Source of the DNA: Planctomycetota bacterium | GTDB lineage: Bacteria; Planctomycetota; B15-G4; SIAN01 | DNA: 64,000 nt | Direction of reading: 5' to 3' | NCBI GenBank assembly: GCA_028289345.1 | Contig: JANQQL010000010.1 | Location: forward strand, 620,001-684,000 | Shown here: piece after piece, positions 35,422-43,742 of the stretch | Layout of the letters: the number at the start of each line of letters is the position of its first letter | Numbering within the stretch: position 1 is the first letter of the stretch | Translations under genes and position numbers: made by a program | Notes under the pieces: generated by a model | What the model saw: only the letters and a program-made list of their open reading frames with translations | What the model was told of the DNA's origin: nothing | Databases searched by the model: none

Positions 35422-35606
35422 GGCCCGAAGGAGTTTTCAAACAATGAGCCAGCGACCCAATCATCAAATCCAGCGGCGCTCCGGAAGCTGCCACCAATGA
35501 CCGTGGCGTAGGTGCCACTCGCCGTGTGGAGCCTCCCCCCACTCACCGTGGCTCGGTCTCCCGTCGCTTGATGGATCGACCCACCGGTCACTGTCGCGAC
35601 ACTCCC
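35418..35606 (-). pseudogene. Truncated remnant of a YadA-head-like repeat gene
   Basis: The minus-strand frame encodes about three head-type repeats (S-V-A-T-V-T-G-G, R-A-T-V-S-G-G, Y-A-T-V-I-G-G) and ends in DWVAGSLFENS, the same tail as the three intact paralogues at 4-9 kb. Nothing upstream of about 35606 encodes a signal peptide, coiled coil or further repeats, so only the 3' end survives. It abuts, and by 4 bases overlaps, the end of the hydrolase gene on the other strand. Confidence 0.78.
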
Positions 35607-35658
35607 GAGGTGGCAACCACGACGACAGGCGCGAATCGACCAATCGGATCGGGACAAG

Positions 35659-35808
35659 ATGCGACCGCTCGTCGACCGGCTCTTGACCGAAGGAGGAGAT
35701 CCGGAGGCTGTGGCGAAGCACCTGCGCGAAGAGGCGAGTCTCGAGAAGCGGTCAAGACGGGCGGCACTCCGAGTTCTGCTCGCCCGCTGTCAGGAAGCTC
35801 ATCACTAG
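35659..35808 (+). pseudogene. Orphan C-terminal fragment with helical tail
   Basis: This 49-residue frame (LVDRLLTEGGDPEAVAKHLREE, then RRAALRVLLAR) reads like the C-terminal helices of large repeat proteins, for example kinase-linked TPR or WD40 proteins, but there is no matching upstream part. It lies directly beside the remnant at 35418-35606, so this stretch looks like a patch of gene debris. Assignment is tentative. Confidence 0.4.
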
Positions 35809-36200
35809 CCCGCATTCTCAGGAGGACCTGGGTCCAGTGGCTCTCGTCGACTCTGGCTTCGTCGTTGCTGCGGGGGACGGGCATGCTGAAGGGCTAGTTC
35901 CCGGCACTGAGTCGCACTTCCACTTCTTCTGCCTCCCCGGGATACCCGGCGATTGGCAAAGTGGCCGCGTCGCTCCGGAGAAAGTGACACATCCGGGAGC
36001 TGGTCAGTTCGAACGCGGCTTCTCAGGCGCCCCGTGGCGAGCCAAAACATCAACAGCGCCGCCGACCAGCGAATCCGATCCCAAACGTCTGGCGAAAGAT
36101 TCCAGGTCTCGCTCTACGCCCCCTCGACAGGCAAAGTACTGCATGAACGGAGCCACGGCGGGATGCAAGGACCCGATCGCTCAGCCACAAGGACGATGCC
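35809..36200. other. Non-coding gap
   Basis: No frame with convincing protein character was found. It ends with the ribosome site (AAGGA) of the next gene. Confidence 0.4.
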
Positions 36201-36734
36201 ATGATCATTCGACGAGCGCTGCTGTTGACCACCGTTTTCGGCCTCGGGCTCAGCTTGGCAAGCTCTTTGCCCCAGTCCCAGGAAGCTGACACCGGCGACC
36301 AAGAAGCCGCCAACGCTTTCCTCGACAAGCTTGTCGGCAAGTGGCGGATGGAGGGGCGCGGTCGTCCGGGGCCCGAGGTGCCGTGGTATCGAACGGCTTC
36401 GACCATGAATGCGACCCGACGTCTGAAGGATCGAGCCATCGTTCGGGACGTGGACGCACCAGCCATCCAGATGGAAGCGATGGATATCCTGTGGTACGAC
36501 AATCAAGCAGACGAGTTCACTTACGTGTACCTTGCTTCGAACCGTGGCGATCCCATCATCATGGTCGGGGATCTCACTGACGACAATGAAGTGACGGTCT
36601 ATCTCGAGGAGCCCGAGGCGCGCACGGTCATCCGCCTGGTCAACGAGAACGAGATGGTCGCCCAAGATTTCCGGGTCGACGAGAACGGTGAAGAGTGGAT
36701 GAGCCGGGAAGTCATGCACTACCGGGAAAAGTGA
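36201..36734 (+). CDS. Secreted DUF1579-like protein
   Basis: 177 aa. Signal peptide ALLLTTVFGLGLSLASSLPQ. The mature part starts with ANAFLDKLVGKWRMEGRG, the L-x-G-x-W opening of lipocalin-like DUF1579/DUF1794 proteins, and continues as alternating strands (MEAMDILWYDNQADEFTYVYLASN, VTVYLEEPEARTVIRLVN). I infer a small beta-barrel with an unknown ligand. AAGGA lies 8 bases before the ATG. Confidence 0.68.
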   Translation: MIIRRALLLTTVFGLGLSLASSLPQSQEADTGDQEAANAFLDKLVGKWRMEGRGRPGPEVPWYRTASTMNATRRLKDRAIVRDVDAPAIQMEAMDILWYDNQADEFTYVYLASNRGDPIIMVGDLTDDNEVTVYLEEPEARTVIRLVNENEMVAQDFRVDENGEEWMSREVMHYREK

Positions 36735-36737
36735 CGG

Positions 36738-36923
36738 GTGGGAGAGTCGCGGGAGAGCCACCTCGTCCTCTCCGATGAGTTCAATCTTGGCTTCGTCGGG
36801 CGAGCGCTCGCAGGCGCCGAGCGCTGGGAAGATGCCCGCGAGCTGTTCGAGTGGAACGTCGAAGCCTCCCCGGAATCGAAAGATGCACGGTCCCGGTCCC
36901 GGTTGGCCACATCGTCAAAGTGA
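36738..36923 (+). pseudogene. Fragment resembling a C-terminal TPR tail
   Basis: The frame encodes FNLGFVGRALAGAERWEDARELFEW then NVEASPESKDA. This closely resembles the L-N-x-L-G-Y-x-L-L-x-x-G-R-x-x-E-A-x-x-L-F-x-x-N-V-E-x-x-P-E-S segment at the end of many secreted hydrolases with one TPR. No upstream domain exists in frame and the end is a random tail, so it is probably a decayed remnant. Confidence 0.5.
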
Positions 36924-37094
36924 TCCCGACGACCGGTCCCACGTTCGACTCAAAAAGATGACACGACCGTCCATTCGACGCCGTTTGATGCCCGCGCAAA
37001 CTGACCCGAAATCCCCTCTCAATGACGAACCGCCAAGTTCCCGACGGCAACGTCGACCGACCCTCCGGGGAATCTCCTCACTTTGCCGGCCCGA
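36924..37094. other. Non-coding gap
   Basis: Nothing recognisable. It separates the TPR-like remnant from the convergent sulfatase-like gene. Confidence 0.35.
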
Positions 37095-38528
37095 TCAGCC
37101 GTCTTCGACGTAACCGAGCTCCTTCAAGGTCTCGGCCATCTCCTCACTGATTCGAATCTCCCCCTCCCCCCGGGACGGGGCCCGGGCGTAAGACTGTTCG
37201 ACGAACGGATCGAGAAGCTCGCGAAGCTCTTCCACAATCTCCGGCCGACGGGAAAAGAGATCTCGCGTCTCCCCCGGATCGGCATGGATGTCGTAGAGTT
37301 CGTAGGGTGCTCCGTCGGGAGAGCCACCCCGACGGGAACGACGACGACCGAGTTGTGCGTCCACGCGACGTTTGATTCGCTGGTCCCCGTAACGAATCAG
37401 CTTGTACCGTCCCTTGCGAACCGAGATGGCGTAGTTCTCTTCGACTCCGGACTCGGTGAACACCGGTCGCGGAGATCTTGCTTCTCCTTCGCGGAGCCAC
37501 GACAACACACTGCTCCCCTCGCATTGCCAGGCCCGCTCCACCCCGAGCGCTTCGAGAATCGTGGGAGTCAAGTCGAGCAGTGCGGTCGGCTCTTGGATCA
37601 CTCCGGAGCGAAGTCCTGGAACGTGGATCAGCAACGGCACCCGGACGCAGTCGTCGTAAGGAAGCATTCCGTGACGGAAGTAGTAGGCGTGGTCGCCGAG
37701 GCTTTCCCCATGATCGGAGGTGAGCACGATCAAAGTGTTTTCGAGGAGCCCGTCGGTCTCCATTTCGTCGAGCAACTCTCCGACACATTCGTCGAGGAAT
37801 CGGATCTCGCTGTCGTAGAGAGCCACGTAGTCGCGGACTCGATCGAGCCCTTCGTGAAAGGCATTCAGAGGAATGTGGCCGATGCCGTGGGTCATCGGAT
37901 CCGTCGCCACCGGAACCGGCTCGCGAGTATCGGCGCGGTACAGCTCGTCATCCAAAAAGAGGTCTGCGTACTTTTCCGGGGGGCGGTAGGAGGCGTGGGG
38001 ATCGAGGTAGTGAACCCACAGAAAGAAGGGGTGCGTCGTCTTGCGAGCACGAATGACTGCAAGCGCTCGCGCGGTGACGAAATCCCCAATCTGGGATTCG
38101 ACGCTTTCAAAGAAATTGAAACCCTGGTCATAACCGAGTTGGGCGGACAGGCAGTTGTTGGTGACGACCGCAAGCGTTTCGTAGCCAGCTTCCGCCAGAC
38201 GCTCGGCAAGAACGTCGTGATCCTGGGGAACAGGGATCTTCCCGGTGGATCGCAGCACCCCGCTCGTCGAACCATAGGTGCTCGTGAAGATCGAGCAGAT
38301 GCTCGGGCCCGTCTTCGGCCACTGGACCAGGGCCTGATCGAATCTGACGGAACGGGACGCCAACCGATCGATGGCAGGGCTCGTGTCTCGCTCGTAGCCG
38401 TAACACCCGAGATGGTCGGCTCGCAACGTGTCCACAGAGATGAAGAGCACATTGAATGGCGGCCGCTCCCCGCGGCACGAGACCAGCCCCAGGAAAGGGA
38501 GTGTGACGAAGAGAGCGAGTCGGAGCAT
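37095..38528 (-). CDS. Sulfatase-like lipoprotein (alkaline phosphatase superfamily)
   Basis: 477 aa from ATG 38528. Lipoprotein signal with lipobox L-V-S-C (C18). The sulfatase fold starts NVLFISVDTLRADHLGCYGY (metal ligands around D33-T34) and includes a conserved T-S-D-H-G-E-S-L-G-D-H, probably metal-binding, and SVRKGRYKLIRYGD near the C-terminus. At the nucleophile position, where sulfatases have C/S-x-P-x-R (converted to formylglycine), this protein has T73-G-P-S-I, so Thr would be the nucleophile. That is as in phosphonate-, phosphate- or phosphoglycerol-type relatives, and no formylglycine can form. Substrate unknown. Ends convergent to the DUF1579-like gene. Confidence 0.82.
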   Translation of the reverse strand: MLRLALFVTLPFLGLVSCRGERPPFNVLFISVDTLRADHLGCYGYERDTSPAIDRLASRSVRFDQALVQWPKTGPSICSIFTSTYGSTSGVLRSTGKIPVPQDHDVLAERLAEAGYETLAVVTNNCLSAQLGYDQGFNFFESVESQIGDFVTARALAVIRARKTTHPFFLWVHYLDPHASYRPPEKYADLFLDDELYRADTREPVPVATDPMTHGIGHIPLNAFHEGLDRVRDYVALYDSEIRFLDECVGELLDEMETDGLLENTLIVLTSDHGESLGDHAYYFRHGMLPYDDCVRVPLLIHVPGLRSGVIQEPTALLDLTPTILEALGVERAWQCEGSSVLSWLREGEARSPRPVFTESGVEENYAISVRKGRYKLIRYGDQRIKRRVDAQLGRRRSRRGGSPDGAPYELYDIHADPGETRDLFSRRPEIVEELRELLDPFVEQSYARAPSRGEGEIRISEEMAETLKELGYVEDG

Positions 38529-38776
38529 TGCGGGGATCTCGAGAAAGGATCGCAAGGGTCCAGAACCCCCAGAGTACCGAAGACGGTCGCCACCCGCCTC
38601 GCGCACCCGGTCTTGCTTCTCAATCCCGCCAACCGGCTCTCTCGAAAAGCCCGGTTCGCTCGGTCACGATTCTGGAAGTGGCCCCCCCTTTCGCCGGTTG
38701 TTCGCCGCCTGAGATGGCAAGCCAAGCCACGCCGCTTCATGGGTCCGCGTGAGAACCCAGAGATGCGAAGAGCCGA

Positions 38777-39010
38777 CTACGCGGAAACCGACTCGGACTC
38801 CAGGGGCGCGTCGTTTCTGACCTTGAAACGGCGGACCTGCACCGGTGGTGCCAGCTCTTGCTTCCGACGGGTGTTGGCGCTCTCGAGTTCTTGGCGACGG
38901 CGATCCTCGAAAATCTGATCTTCTTGACCTCCCCAGATCACCAAAGTCACCGCGGCGGTCACCAAAGCCGTGACGAACACGCCGATCAGAAACAGATAGG
39001 TCTCGTTCAT
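38777..39010 (-). CDS. Small single-pass membrane protein
   Basis: 77 aa. One membrane helix (YLFLIGVFVTALVTAAVTLVIW, about 4-26) followed by a charged cytoplasmic-type tail (EDRRRQELESANTRRKQE). Its ATG overlaps the stop of the 59-codon gene upstream by 4 bases (ATGA), which supports both as real genes. Not recognised as a named family. It follows the TAXI-type gene on the same strand. Confidence 0.6.
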   Translation of the reverse strand: MNETYLFLIGVFVTALVTAAVTLVIWGGQEDQIFEDRRRQELESANTRRKQELAPPVQVRRFKVRNDAPLESESVSA

Positions 39011-39186
39011 GAACGCACCGCCCTTCCCGAAAGAGTCAGCGCCCCGAGAGCCAAGATCGACGGCACCCAAAGACCAACGAAAAGACCTTGCTGACGGTCG
39101 ACGACGAACCAAAGGAAGATCGAGAGAAAGAAGGAGAGGACAGCGGCGACCCCAAAAAGAGTGCGTGCCTTGGCGATGTGGTCCAT
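39007..39186 (-). CDS. Very small two-helix membrane protein (59 aa)
   Basis: The frame from ATG 39186 encodes 59 residues with two hydrophobic helices (LFGVAAVLSFFLSIFLWFVV and GLFVGLWVPSILALGALTL) joined by D-R-Q-Q. AAAGGA stands 7-8 bases before the ATG, and the stop overlaps the next gene's ATG by 4 bases. Function unknown; probably forms a unit with the 77-residue neighbour, perhaps also with the TAXI-type protein encoded 117 bases upstream. Confidence 0.6.
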   Translation of the reverse strand: MDHIAKARTLFGVAAVLSFFLSIFLWFVVDRQQGLFVGLWVPSILALGALTLSGRAVRS

Positions 39187-39303
39187 GAGGGCGTTCCTTT
39201 CTGATTGCGTTTTTCTACGCCCATGACGTTCGTCGGAACGACCCTCGCGGATTCACTCGCTCGCAATTCCGCAGAGCGGCTCTCGCACGGCCCTCGGTGG
39301 TGG

Positions 39304-41022
39304 TCAGGAATCCGACTTCTTGGATCGCGGGGAACGCCGAGTCTTCTTCTTCGCCGGGGACTCGGCGACTCCCGGTGACGCGCCAAGGTTGGTCGAGTCA
39401 CCCTCCTTCAACTGAGCAAGGCTGCGCTGGCAATCGAGATAGGCGTCCCGGGAAAGATAGCCGGCGACATACAGGCGCTGGAGGAATGCTTCGTTGACCT
39501 CGTCGACCTTGCCCAGCAGATCCAACAGCCGCCGCCCGAGTTGATCCTGGAACACCGCGCGAAAAGTGTATGCCATTTCCACGAGATGCTTCTGGTGGCG
39601 AATGGTGAGACCGCCATCGTTGTAGTCCGCGCGAATCTTCATCAGAAGGCCCAGGATCTCGGAGGTTCCCTGGATCAGGTTCTCGGCGATCTCGAGGGTC
39701 TCTTGACCTCCCACCGGCGTTTTGATGGAACGCCCTTCATTGGCCAACCGGTGATTGTCCGGCAACCGCGTGCTGTAGACGTTGGTCAAAGCTCGGGTGT
39801 ATCCCACTTCTTTGAAGAAGGACACCCCTTGGTTCGCCAGGATATGGAACACCACGAAGTAGATGCCCACGGTGACGATCATCCACAGAACCGTTCCTGC
39901 CAGCTCGAGTCGCCGACTCGGCCAAGTGTCGGCGATTCTCTCGAGATTGCGCTCGGAGTCGATCTCGACCTGGTAGTGCTCCCGCTCCTTCCCTTTGAGG
40001 ACGGCGGCCGCGACATCCCGAATGATTCCTTTCGGCATATCTCGGGAAGCAATGAGCATGGCTCGGATTCCAAGAGTTGTCATGCTCCCTTCCTCCGCTC
40101 CGTCCAACTTGACAGAGGTTTGAACAAAGGGCGCGCCCAGGCGGGTCCGGAGATCCGAGATGAGGTCTGGGTCGAGTTCGAGCAACTTGATCGAGTCTTC
40201 TGGCTCGAGTTCAGACAAACCCGGCAACGGGGTGCCTCCGGTCAAGAAGGCGACATCGAGATCGCCCTTCTTCAAAGCCGCGATCGAGGCCGTGATTCCC
40301 ATGTACTTGGGATTGCTGACGTTGACGCTGATGTGCTGGAGAATGCGCGCCGTCAGTCCGAGTTTGGATCCACTGGCCGCCTTGGAGGCGAGGCGGACCC
40401 TCGAAGTCTCGATCAGAAGCCGGACGATCTCGTGAGGGCGCTTCTTTAGAACGACGGCGTCTTCCTCGTCATCTCCACTGCCTCGACTGGAAGCCTCCCC
40501 ACTGAGTTCCTGATGGCTTTTTCGATTCGTGACACTCTCGACGATCTCGTCCCATCGCTCTTGCCGATACAAAATGTGCAGCCGCTCCTCGTACAGGGGA
40601 GCCACCTCTTGAATCGCCCCTTTCCCGAGTTTGGATTTGTGGAGCTCGTCTTCCTGGCAAAGTGCAAAGGACCGGCGAGTCCTCAACACGTTTCGAATGT
40701 TCTCCTGAGGAGAGCCGCCGGTGGTCGGCTTGTTGACGACGTTTGAACCGCCGCGGGTCCAATCTTCGATCGCTTCTCCGATTCGAATGTAAACGCCGCC
40801 CGGACCTCCGGAGAAGACCACGGTGTCTTGGCCACGCATGGTTTCCGCGATGCGTCGAAGGAGATTGCGAGTCGGCCACCAGTGATCCATGGTGAGCGAA
40901 TAGGCGAACAACGCCGCAATGATGGAAAACGATGTGATGATGAATCGTTCGCCAGTCTTGCCACGTTCGGTATCAGTGAGGTAACGCCACAGCTTCGCGG
41001 CGAGGTCGAAGTACCAGGGCAT
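39304..41022 (-). CDS. Membrane-anchored TAXI-family solute-binding protein
   Basis: 572 aa from ATG 41022; a GTG at 41031 would add three residues. TM1 (FIITSFSIIAALFAYSLTM, about 29-47) precedes a periplasmic-binding-like domain with TAXI signatures: FSGGPGGVYIRIGEAI, PTTGGSPQENI, RRSFALCQEDEL and, later, LDVAFLTGGTPLPGL. A charged Glu/Asp/Ser-rich insertion (about 175-205) interrupts it. TM2 (GTVLWMIVTVGIYFVVFHIL, about 395-415) is followed by about 155 mostly helical residues and a lysine-rich end (KKKTRRSPRSKK). TAXI proteins normally deliver substrate to DctQM-type TRAP permeases, but none is encoded nearby. The two-TM form suggests a sensor or a receptor permanently fixed to the membrane. 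Substrate unknown. Confidence 0.75.
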   Translation of the reverse strand: MPWYFDLAAKLWRYLTDTERGKTGERFIITSFSIIAALFAYSLTMDHWWPTRNLLRRIAETMRGQDTVVFSGGPGGVYIRIGEAIEDWTRGGSNVVNKPTTGGSPQENIRNVLRTRRSFALCQEDELHKSKLGKGAIQEVAPLYEERLHILYRQERWDEIVESVTNRKSHQELSGEASSRGSGDDEEDAVVLKKRPHEIVRLLIETSRVRLASKAASGSKLGLTARILQHISVNVSNPKYMGITASIAALKKGDLDVAFLTGGTPLPGLSELEPEDSIKLLELDPDLISDLRTRLGAPFVQTSVKLDGAEEGSMTTLGIRAMLIASRDMPKGIIRDVAAAVLKGKEREHYQVEIDSERNLERIADTWPSRRLELAGTVLWMIVTVGIYFVVFHILANQGVSFFKEVGYTRALTNVYSTRLPDNHRLANEGRSIKTPVGGQETLEIAENLIQGTSEILGLLMKIRADYNDGGLTIRHQKHLVEMAYTFRAVFQDQLGRRLLDLLGKVDEVNEAFLQRLYVAGYLSRDAYLDCQRSLAQLKEGDSTNLGASPGVAESPAKKKTRRSPRSKKSDS

Positions 41023-41034
41023 ACAGACCACTCA

Positions 41035-41064
41035 CAGTTGGATGGCCGGCAGTTGGATGGCCGG
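41035..41064 (+). repeat. Perfect 15-bp tandem repeat (two copies)
   Basis: CAGTTGGATGGCCGG occurs twice head to tail (41035-41049, 41050-41064), just upstream of the TAXI-type gene's start on the minus strand. Likely a replication-slippage product. Confidence 0.9.
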
Positions 41065-41180
41065 ACATTGCTGACGGTCGCCTTTGTACGCGAGATCTGT
41101 GGGGAGGGAAAGGGGTGCCCCGAGAATCCCGCGGCGCTCCCCTGCCCGCCAGCCCGAGCTGAAACCGATCGATGGGACGA

Positions 41181-42347
41181 TCAGTTTCTGGACTCTCCCT
41201 GCGCCGAGGCCTCCCCCGACTTGGTCCAAGAAGACCGGTCAGGCTCGGCTCCGAGGAGCCGTGAAAAATACGGAAACACCTCGGTGTGGATGCGGCCGCC
41301 TTCTCCCAGGAGCCGGTTTCGGTGGTCTCCGTTGTACATCTCGAACTGGTGCTCGATCCCCAGCTCGGTCAATCGATCGGACAGAGCGCGGTTGGTGGAC
41401 GGGATGTGGGTGAACTCGTCCTCGAGGGCAGTGTCGAAGCGAAGTCCGCGAAGGCTTCGCAAGTTCGCTTGAATGGCCGGGTCTTCCACCATGTAGAGAG
41501 GCATGTTGGCCCGCCATTGAGAATACGCGGGTTCCTGGGGAACGAGATGCGGCACGGATCGATCCCAGTGAAAGGGCAACTGCGCAAAGAACGGGGGTGA
41601 CTCGGGATCCGGGGACCACGCATGGCTCGCACTCAGCAAAGCGATCGTCCAGAAGTGAGACTGCTGCAGCTCCGCCATCGACTCCACGCGAGCGGCTTGA
41701 TCGAACGCAAGGTTTTCGTGAGACAGGTCCCGATCGAAGCCAAGAACCGCGGCGTTCATGGCATACACGGCACTGTAGAGGTCCGGGTGTCGCATCCCGT
41801 AACGGATCGCCGCATAGCCCCCCATCGAGTGCCCCGTGATCCCACGGTGCTCGCGGCCTGGTCTTGTCCGGTAGACCGCCTCCACGTGCTCACGAAGCTC
41901 TTCGGTGATGTAGGTTTCGAACAACCCGTGCACCGGCGAATCAGTGTACAGCCCCCCAAGGAATGAGGACCGGCAGGACGGCATCACCACGATCATCTCG
42001 CCAAAGCTGCCGCGAGCAATCCCCTCATCCATGATGCTCGCAATGTTGAACCAGCGGGTCGGGTTTGCCCGCCAGCGAGCGTCCGTGTCTCCGACTCCAT
42101 GCAGTAGATAAACGACCGGATAATCTCTCGGAGGGCTCGCGTTGTAGCTAGGCGGAAGGTAAGTGGTCACACTTCGCGTCGTCGGATCGCCGAGGAGATT
42201 TTCCTCCAGGGATCCGAAGTCCACGGATTCGATGACCAAGGTTCCCTCTGCCGCGACCGGCGAGGCGACGGCGGCTCGAGCCAACAGCGCGACGCACCAC
42301 AACCACCCGATTGACAAGCTCTTCGCAACTCGCAACTGACGACGCAT
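41181..42347 (-). CDS. Secreted esterase of the esterase D/antigen 85 type
   Basis: 388 aa from ATG 42347, which has AGGAGG about 5 bases upstream. Signal peptide WLWCVALLARAAVASPVAA. Alpha/beta hydrolase with Y-P-V-V-Y-L-L-H-G-V-G-D, an oxyanion strand, the nucleophile elbow G-H-S-M-G-G, and a C-terminal E-M-Y-N-G-D-H-R-N segment carrying the probable catalytic His. The order matches the putative esterase family (esterase D, feruloyl esterase, mycolyltransferase relatives). Likely exported carbohydrate- or ester-cleaving enzyme; substrate unknown. Confidence 0.83.
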   Translation of the reverse strand: MRRQLRVAKSLSIGWLWCVALLARAAVASPVAAEGTLVIESVDFGSLEENLLGDPTTRSVTTYLPPSYNASPPRDYPVVYLLHGVGDTDARWRANPTRWFNIASIMDEGIARGSFGEMIVVMPSCRSSFLGGLYTDSPVHGLFETYITEELREHVEAVYRTRPGREHRGITGHSMGGYAAIRYGMRHPDLYSAVYAMNAAVLGFDRDLSHENLAFDQAARVESMAELQQSHFWTIALLSASHAWSPDPESPPFFAQLPFHWDRSVPHLVPQEPAYSQWRANMPLYMVEDPAIQANLRSLRGLRFDTALEDEFTHIPSTNRALSDRLTELGIEHQFEMYNGDHRNRLLGEGGRIHTEVFPYFSRLLGAEPDRSSWTKSGEASAQGESRN

Positions 42348-42725
42348 GACTCCTCCTGTCGGCATGGGAGTGCGCAGGAGCTTTCGCTCCTTCGCACCGG
42401 TTCGGTTCGTGAGGTGGAGTCGTGGGAAGATGCAAAGGCTCAGGACGGTGGCAGGTTCCTTGGTCGATCCAGCCGCGCTGAGCTTTCGTCTCAAGCCGTA
42501 CCGCCGAGGCGGCAGGCTGGTTCGGACTCTATCGCCAAACCGCGGATCCTGGATGCAAAGATCCGTTGCGGGTTCGCTCGTGATGCACCCCGCACCGCCC
42601 CTCTGAGTTTCGAGAGGTCTCGCCAGCCATGGATGGATCCCTCAGATGGAAGATGGGCCGGTCTTTGTCGGAGCGGAGAAGCAACGCCCTCCAATCGCAG
42701 GCGGACAGACTCTCCTCCCCTCCTG
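42348..42725. other. Non-coding gap
   Basis: No supported gene. It lies between two minus-strand genes and holds the AGGAGG site of the esterase. Confidence 0.35.
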
Positions 42726-43265
42726 CTAAGAAGTGCCCGGGTCCCCAAACAACCGGGGCCATTCAATCCCGATCAAGAGCACCGAAAAGTTGATCCCCCA
42801 GAAGATCACGAGAGACCAAAGGAGAATCTTCACAAACGAGCGAGTACGGGAAGGTAGCTGTTTGGACTCCCGAAAGATGATTGACGCCTGTCGCAGCTGA
42901 AACAGCCGGTATGCGGTGTAGATCGTGCCGATGATGACTAGCATCGACGTGAAGAAGCACCTTCTCATGGTCGCTTCGGTGGCGATCTGGCTGATCAAGA
43001 CGAACAGGTACGGACCGAGAATCTGCCGAATGGCCGCGAGCCGAATTTTGACCAGAAAGACAACCAGCGGCAGAAGCACCCCAAGAGCCAAGCCAATCCG
43101 CAGCCACCAGCGAACAAACTCTTGGACCCGTGGGTCAAGAGGTACCTCGGCCAGGTCCTGACGGATTGGAAAGATCTCTGCGATCACCAGGTTCGCGATC
43201 AAGACCAAGGTCACCGTGGCCAGGACCACGAATCGAAGCGCCGGTCTCAAAGACAGCATGAGCAT
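42726..43265 (-). CDS. Four-helix integral membrane protein of unknown function
   Basis: 179 aa from ATG 43265; ATG 43259 is an alternative two codons later. Four hydrophobic segments: ALRFVVLATVTLVLIANLVI, LRIGLALGVLLPLVVFLVKI, TSMLVIIGTIYTAYRLF and FVKILLWSLVIFWGINFSVLLIG. The loops are short and basic on one side. I do not recognise the family. The ribosome site (AAGGTGG) and the start codon both lie in one arm of a hairpin (43262-43298). It diverges from the modular secreted-protein genes. Confidence 0.7.
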   Translation of the reverse strand: MLMLSLRPALRFVVLATVTLVLIANLVIAEIFPIRQDLAEVPLDPRVQEFVRWWLRIGLALGVLLPLVVFLVKIRLAAIRQILGPYLFVLISQIATEATMRRCFFTSMLVIIGTIYTAYRLFQLRQASIIFRESKQLPSRTRSFVKILLWSLVIFWGINFSVLLIGIEWPRLFGDPGTS

Positions 43266-43298
43266 TCCACCTTTCGAGTTGTGGAAGGTGGACAATGC
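43262..43298 (-). promoter_or_regulatory. Hairpin that covers the RBS and start codon of the membrane-protein gene
   Basis: Bases 43262-43273 pair with 43285-43298 over 12 bp with a two-base bulge, loop of 11. On the minus strand the downstream arm is AAGGTGGAATGC, which contains both the Shine-Dalgarno and the ATG of the gene at 42726-43265. Folding would hide the start, suggesting temperature-, protein- or ligand-dependent translation, or simply a weakly translated gene. Confidence 0.5.
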
Positions 43299-43742
43299 TA
43301 GCGCCCCCTTGCTCCGTCGGACGGTCTCGCGTTGAGCGGGAGTGGCGATCGCCTTGGCCGAAGACCACCCAGCTGTCAAACTCACGGCAGCCCGTCGCTC
43401 CCCTCCGCCCTCGGGAGCTTCCCGGACCATCGAAACCTCAGGCTCGGCGGGCCGCCGGGAACGAGGCGGTGGTTCTACTTCCCGGACTTGAAGATGGGTC
43501 CTGGCACTCGATCGGAGCTGCGCCTCGGGTTTCTCCTCCCGGGCCAAAGTGCCACGAGTCCCCCGCGCCGGGACGGATCGAACGGCGAAATCTGACCGAC
43601 CAACATGCTCCAACCGAGGACTCGACACCGCTCCATCCTTGCGAAGCAGTTTTCTGTGAAAGGTTCCGAGGGTGGGCCGCAAGGAAAAGAGGTGAGCGGT
43701 GAGTTTGAGCCGCTGTGTCCCCAAAGAACCTGGAGACGGGCC
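43299..43742. other. Divergent intergenic region
   Basis: No supported gene. It must hold the promoters for the membrane protein (minus) and the modular secreted proteins (plus). Confidence 0.35.
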
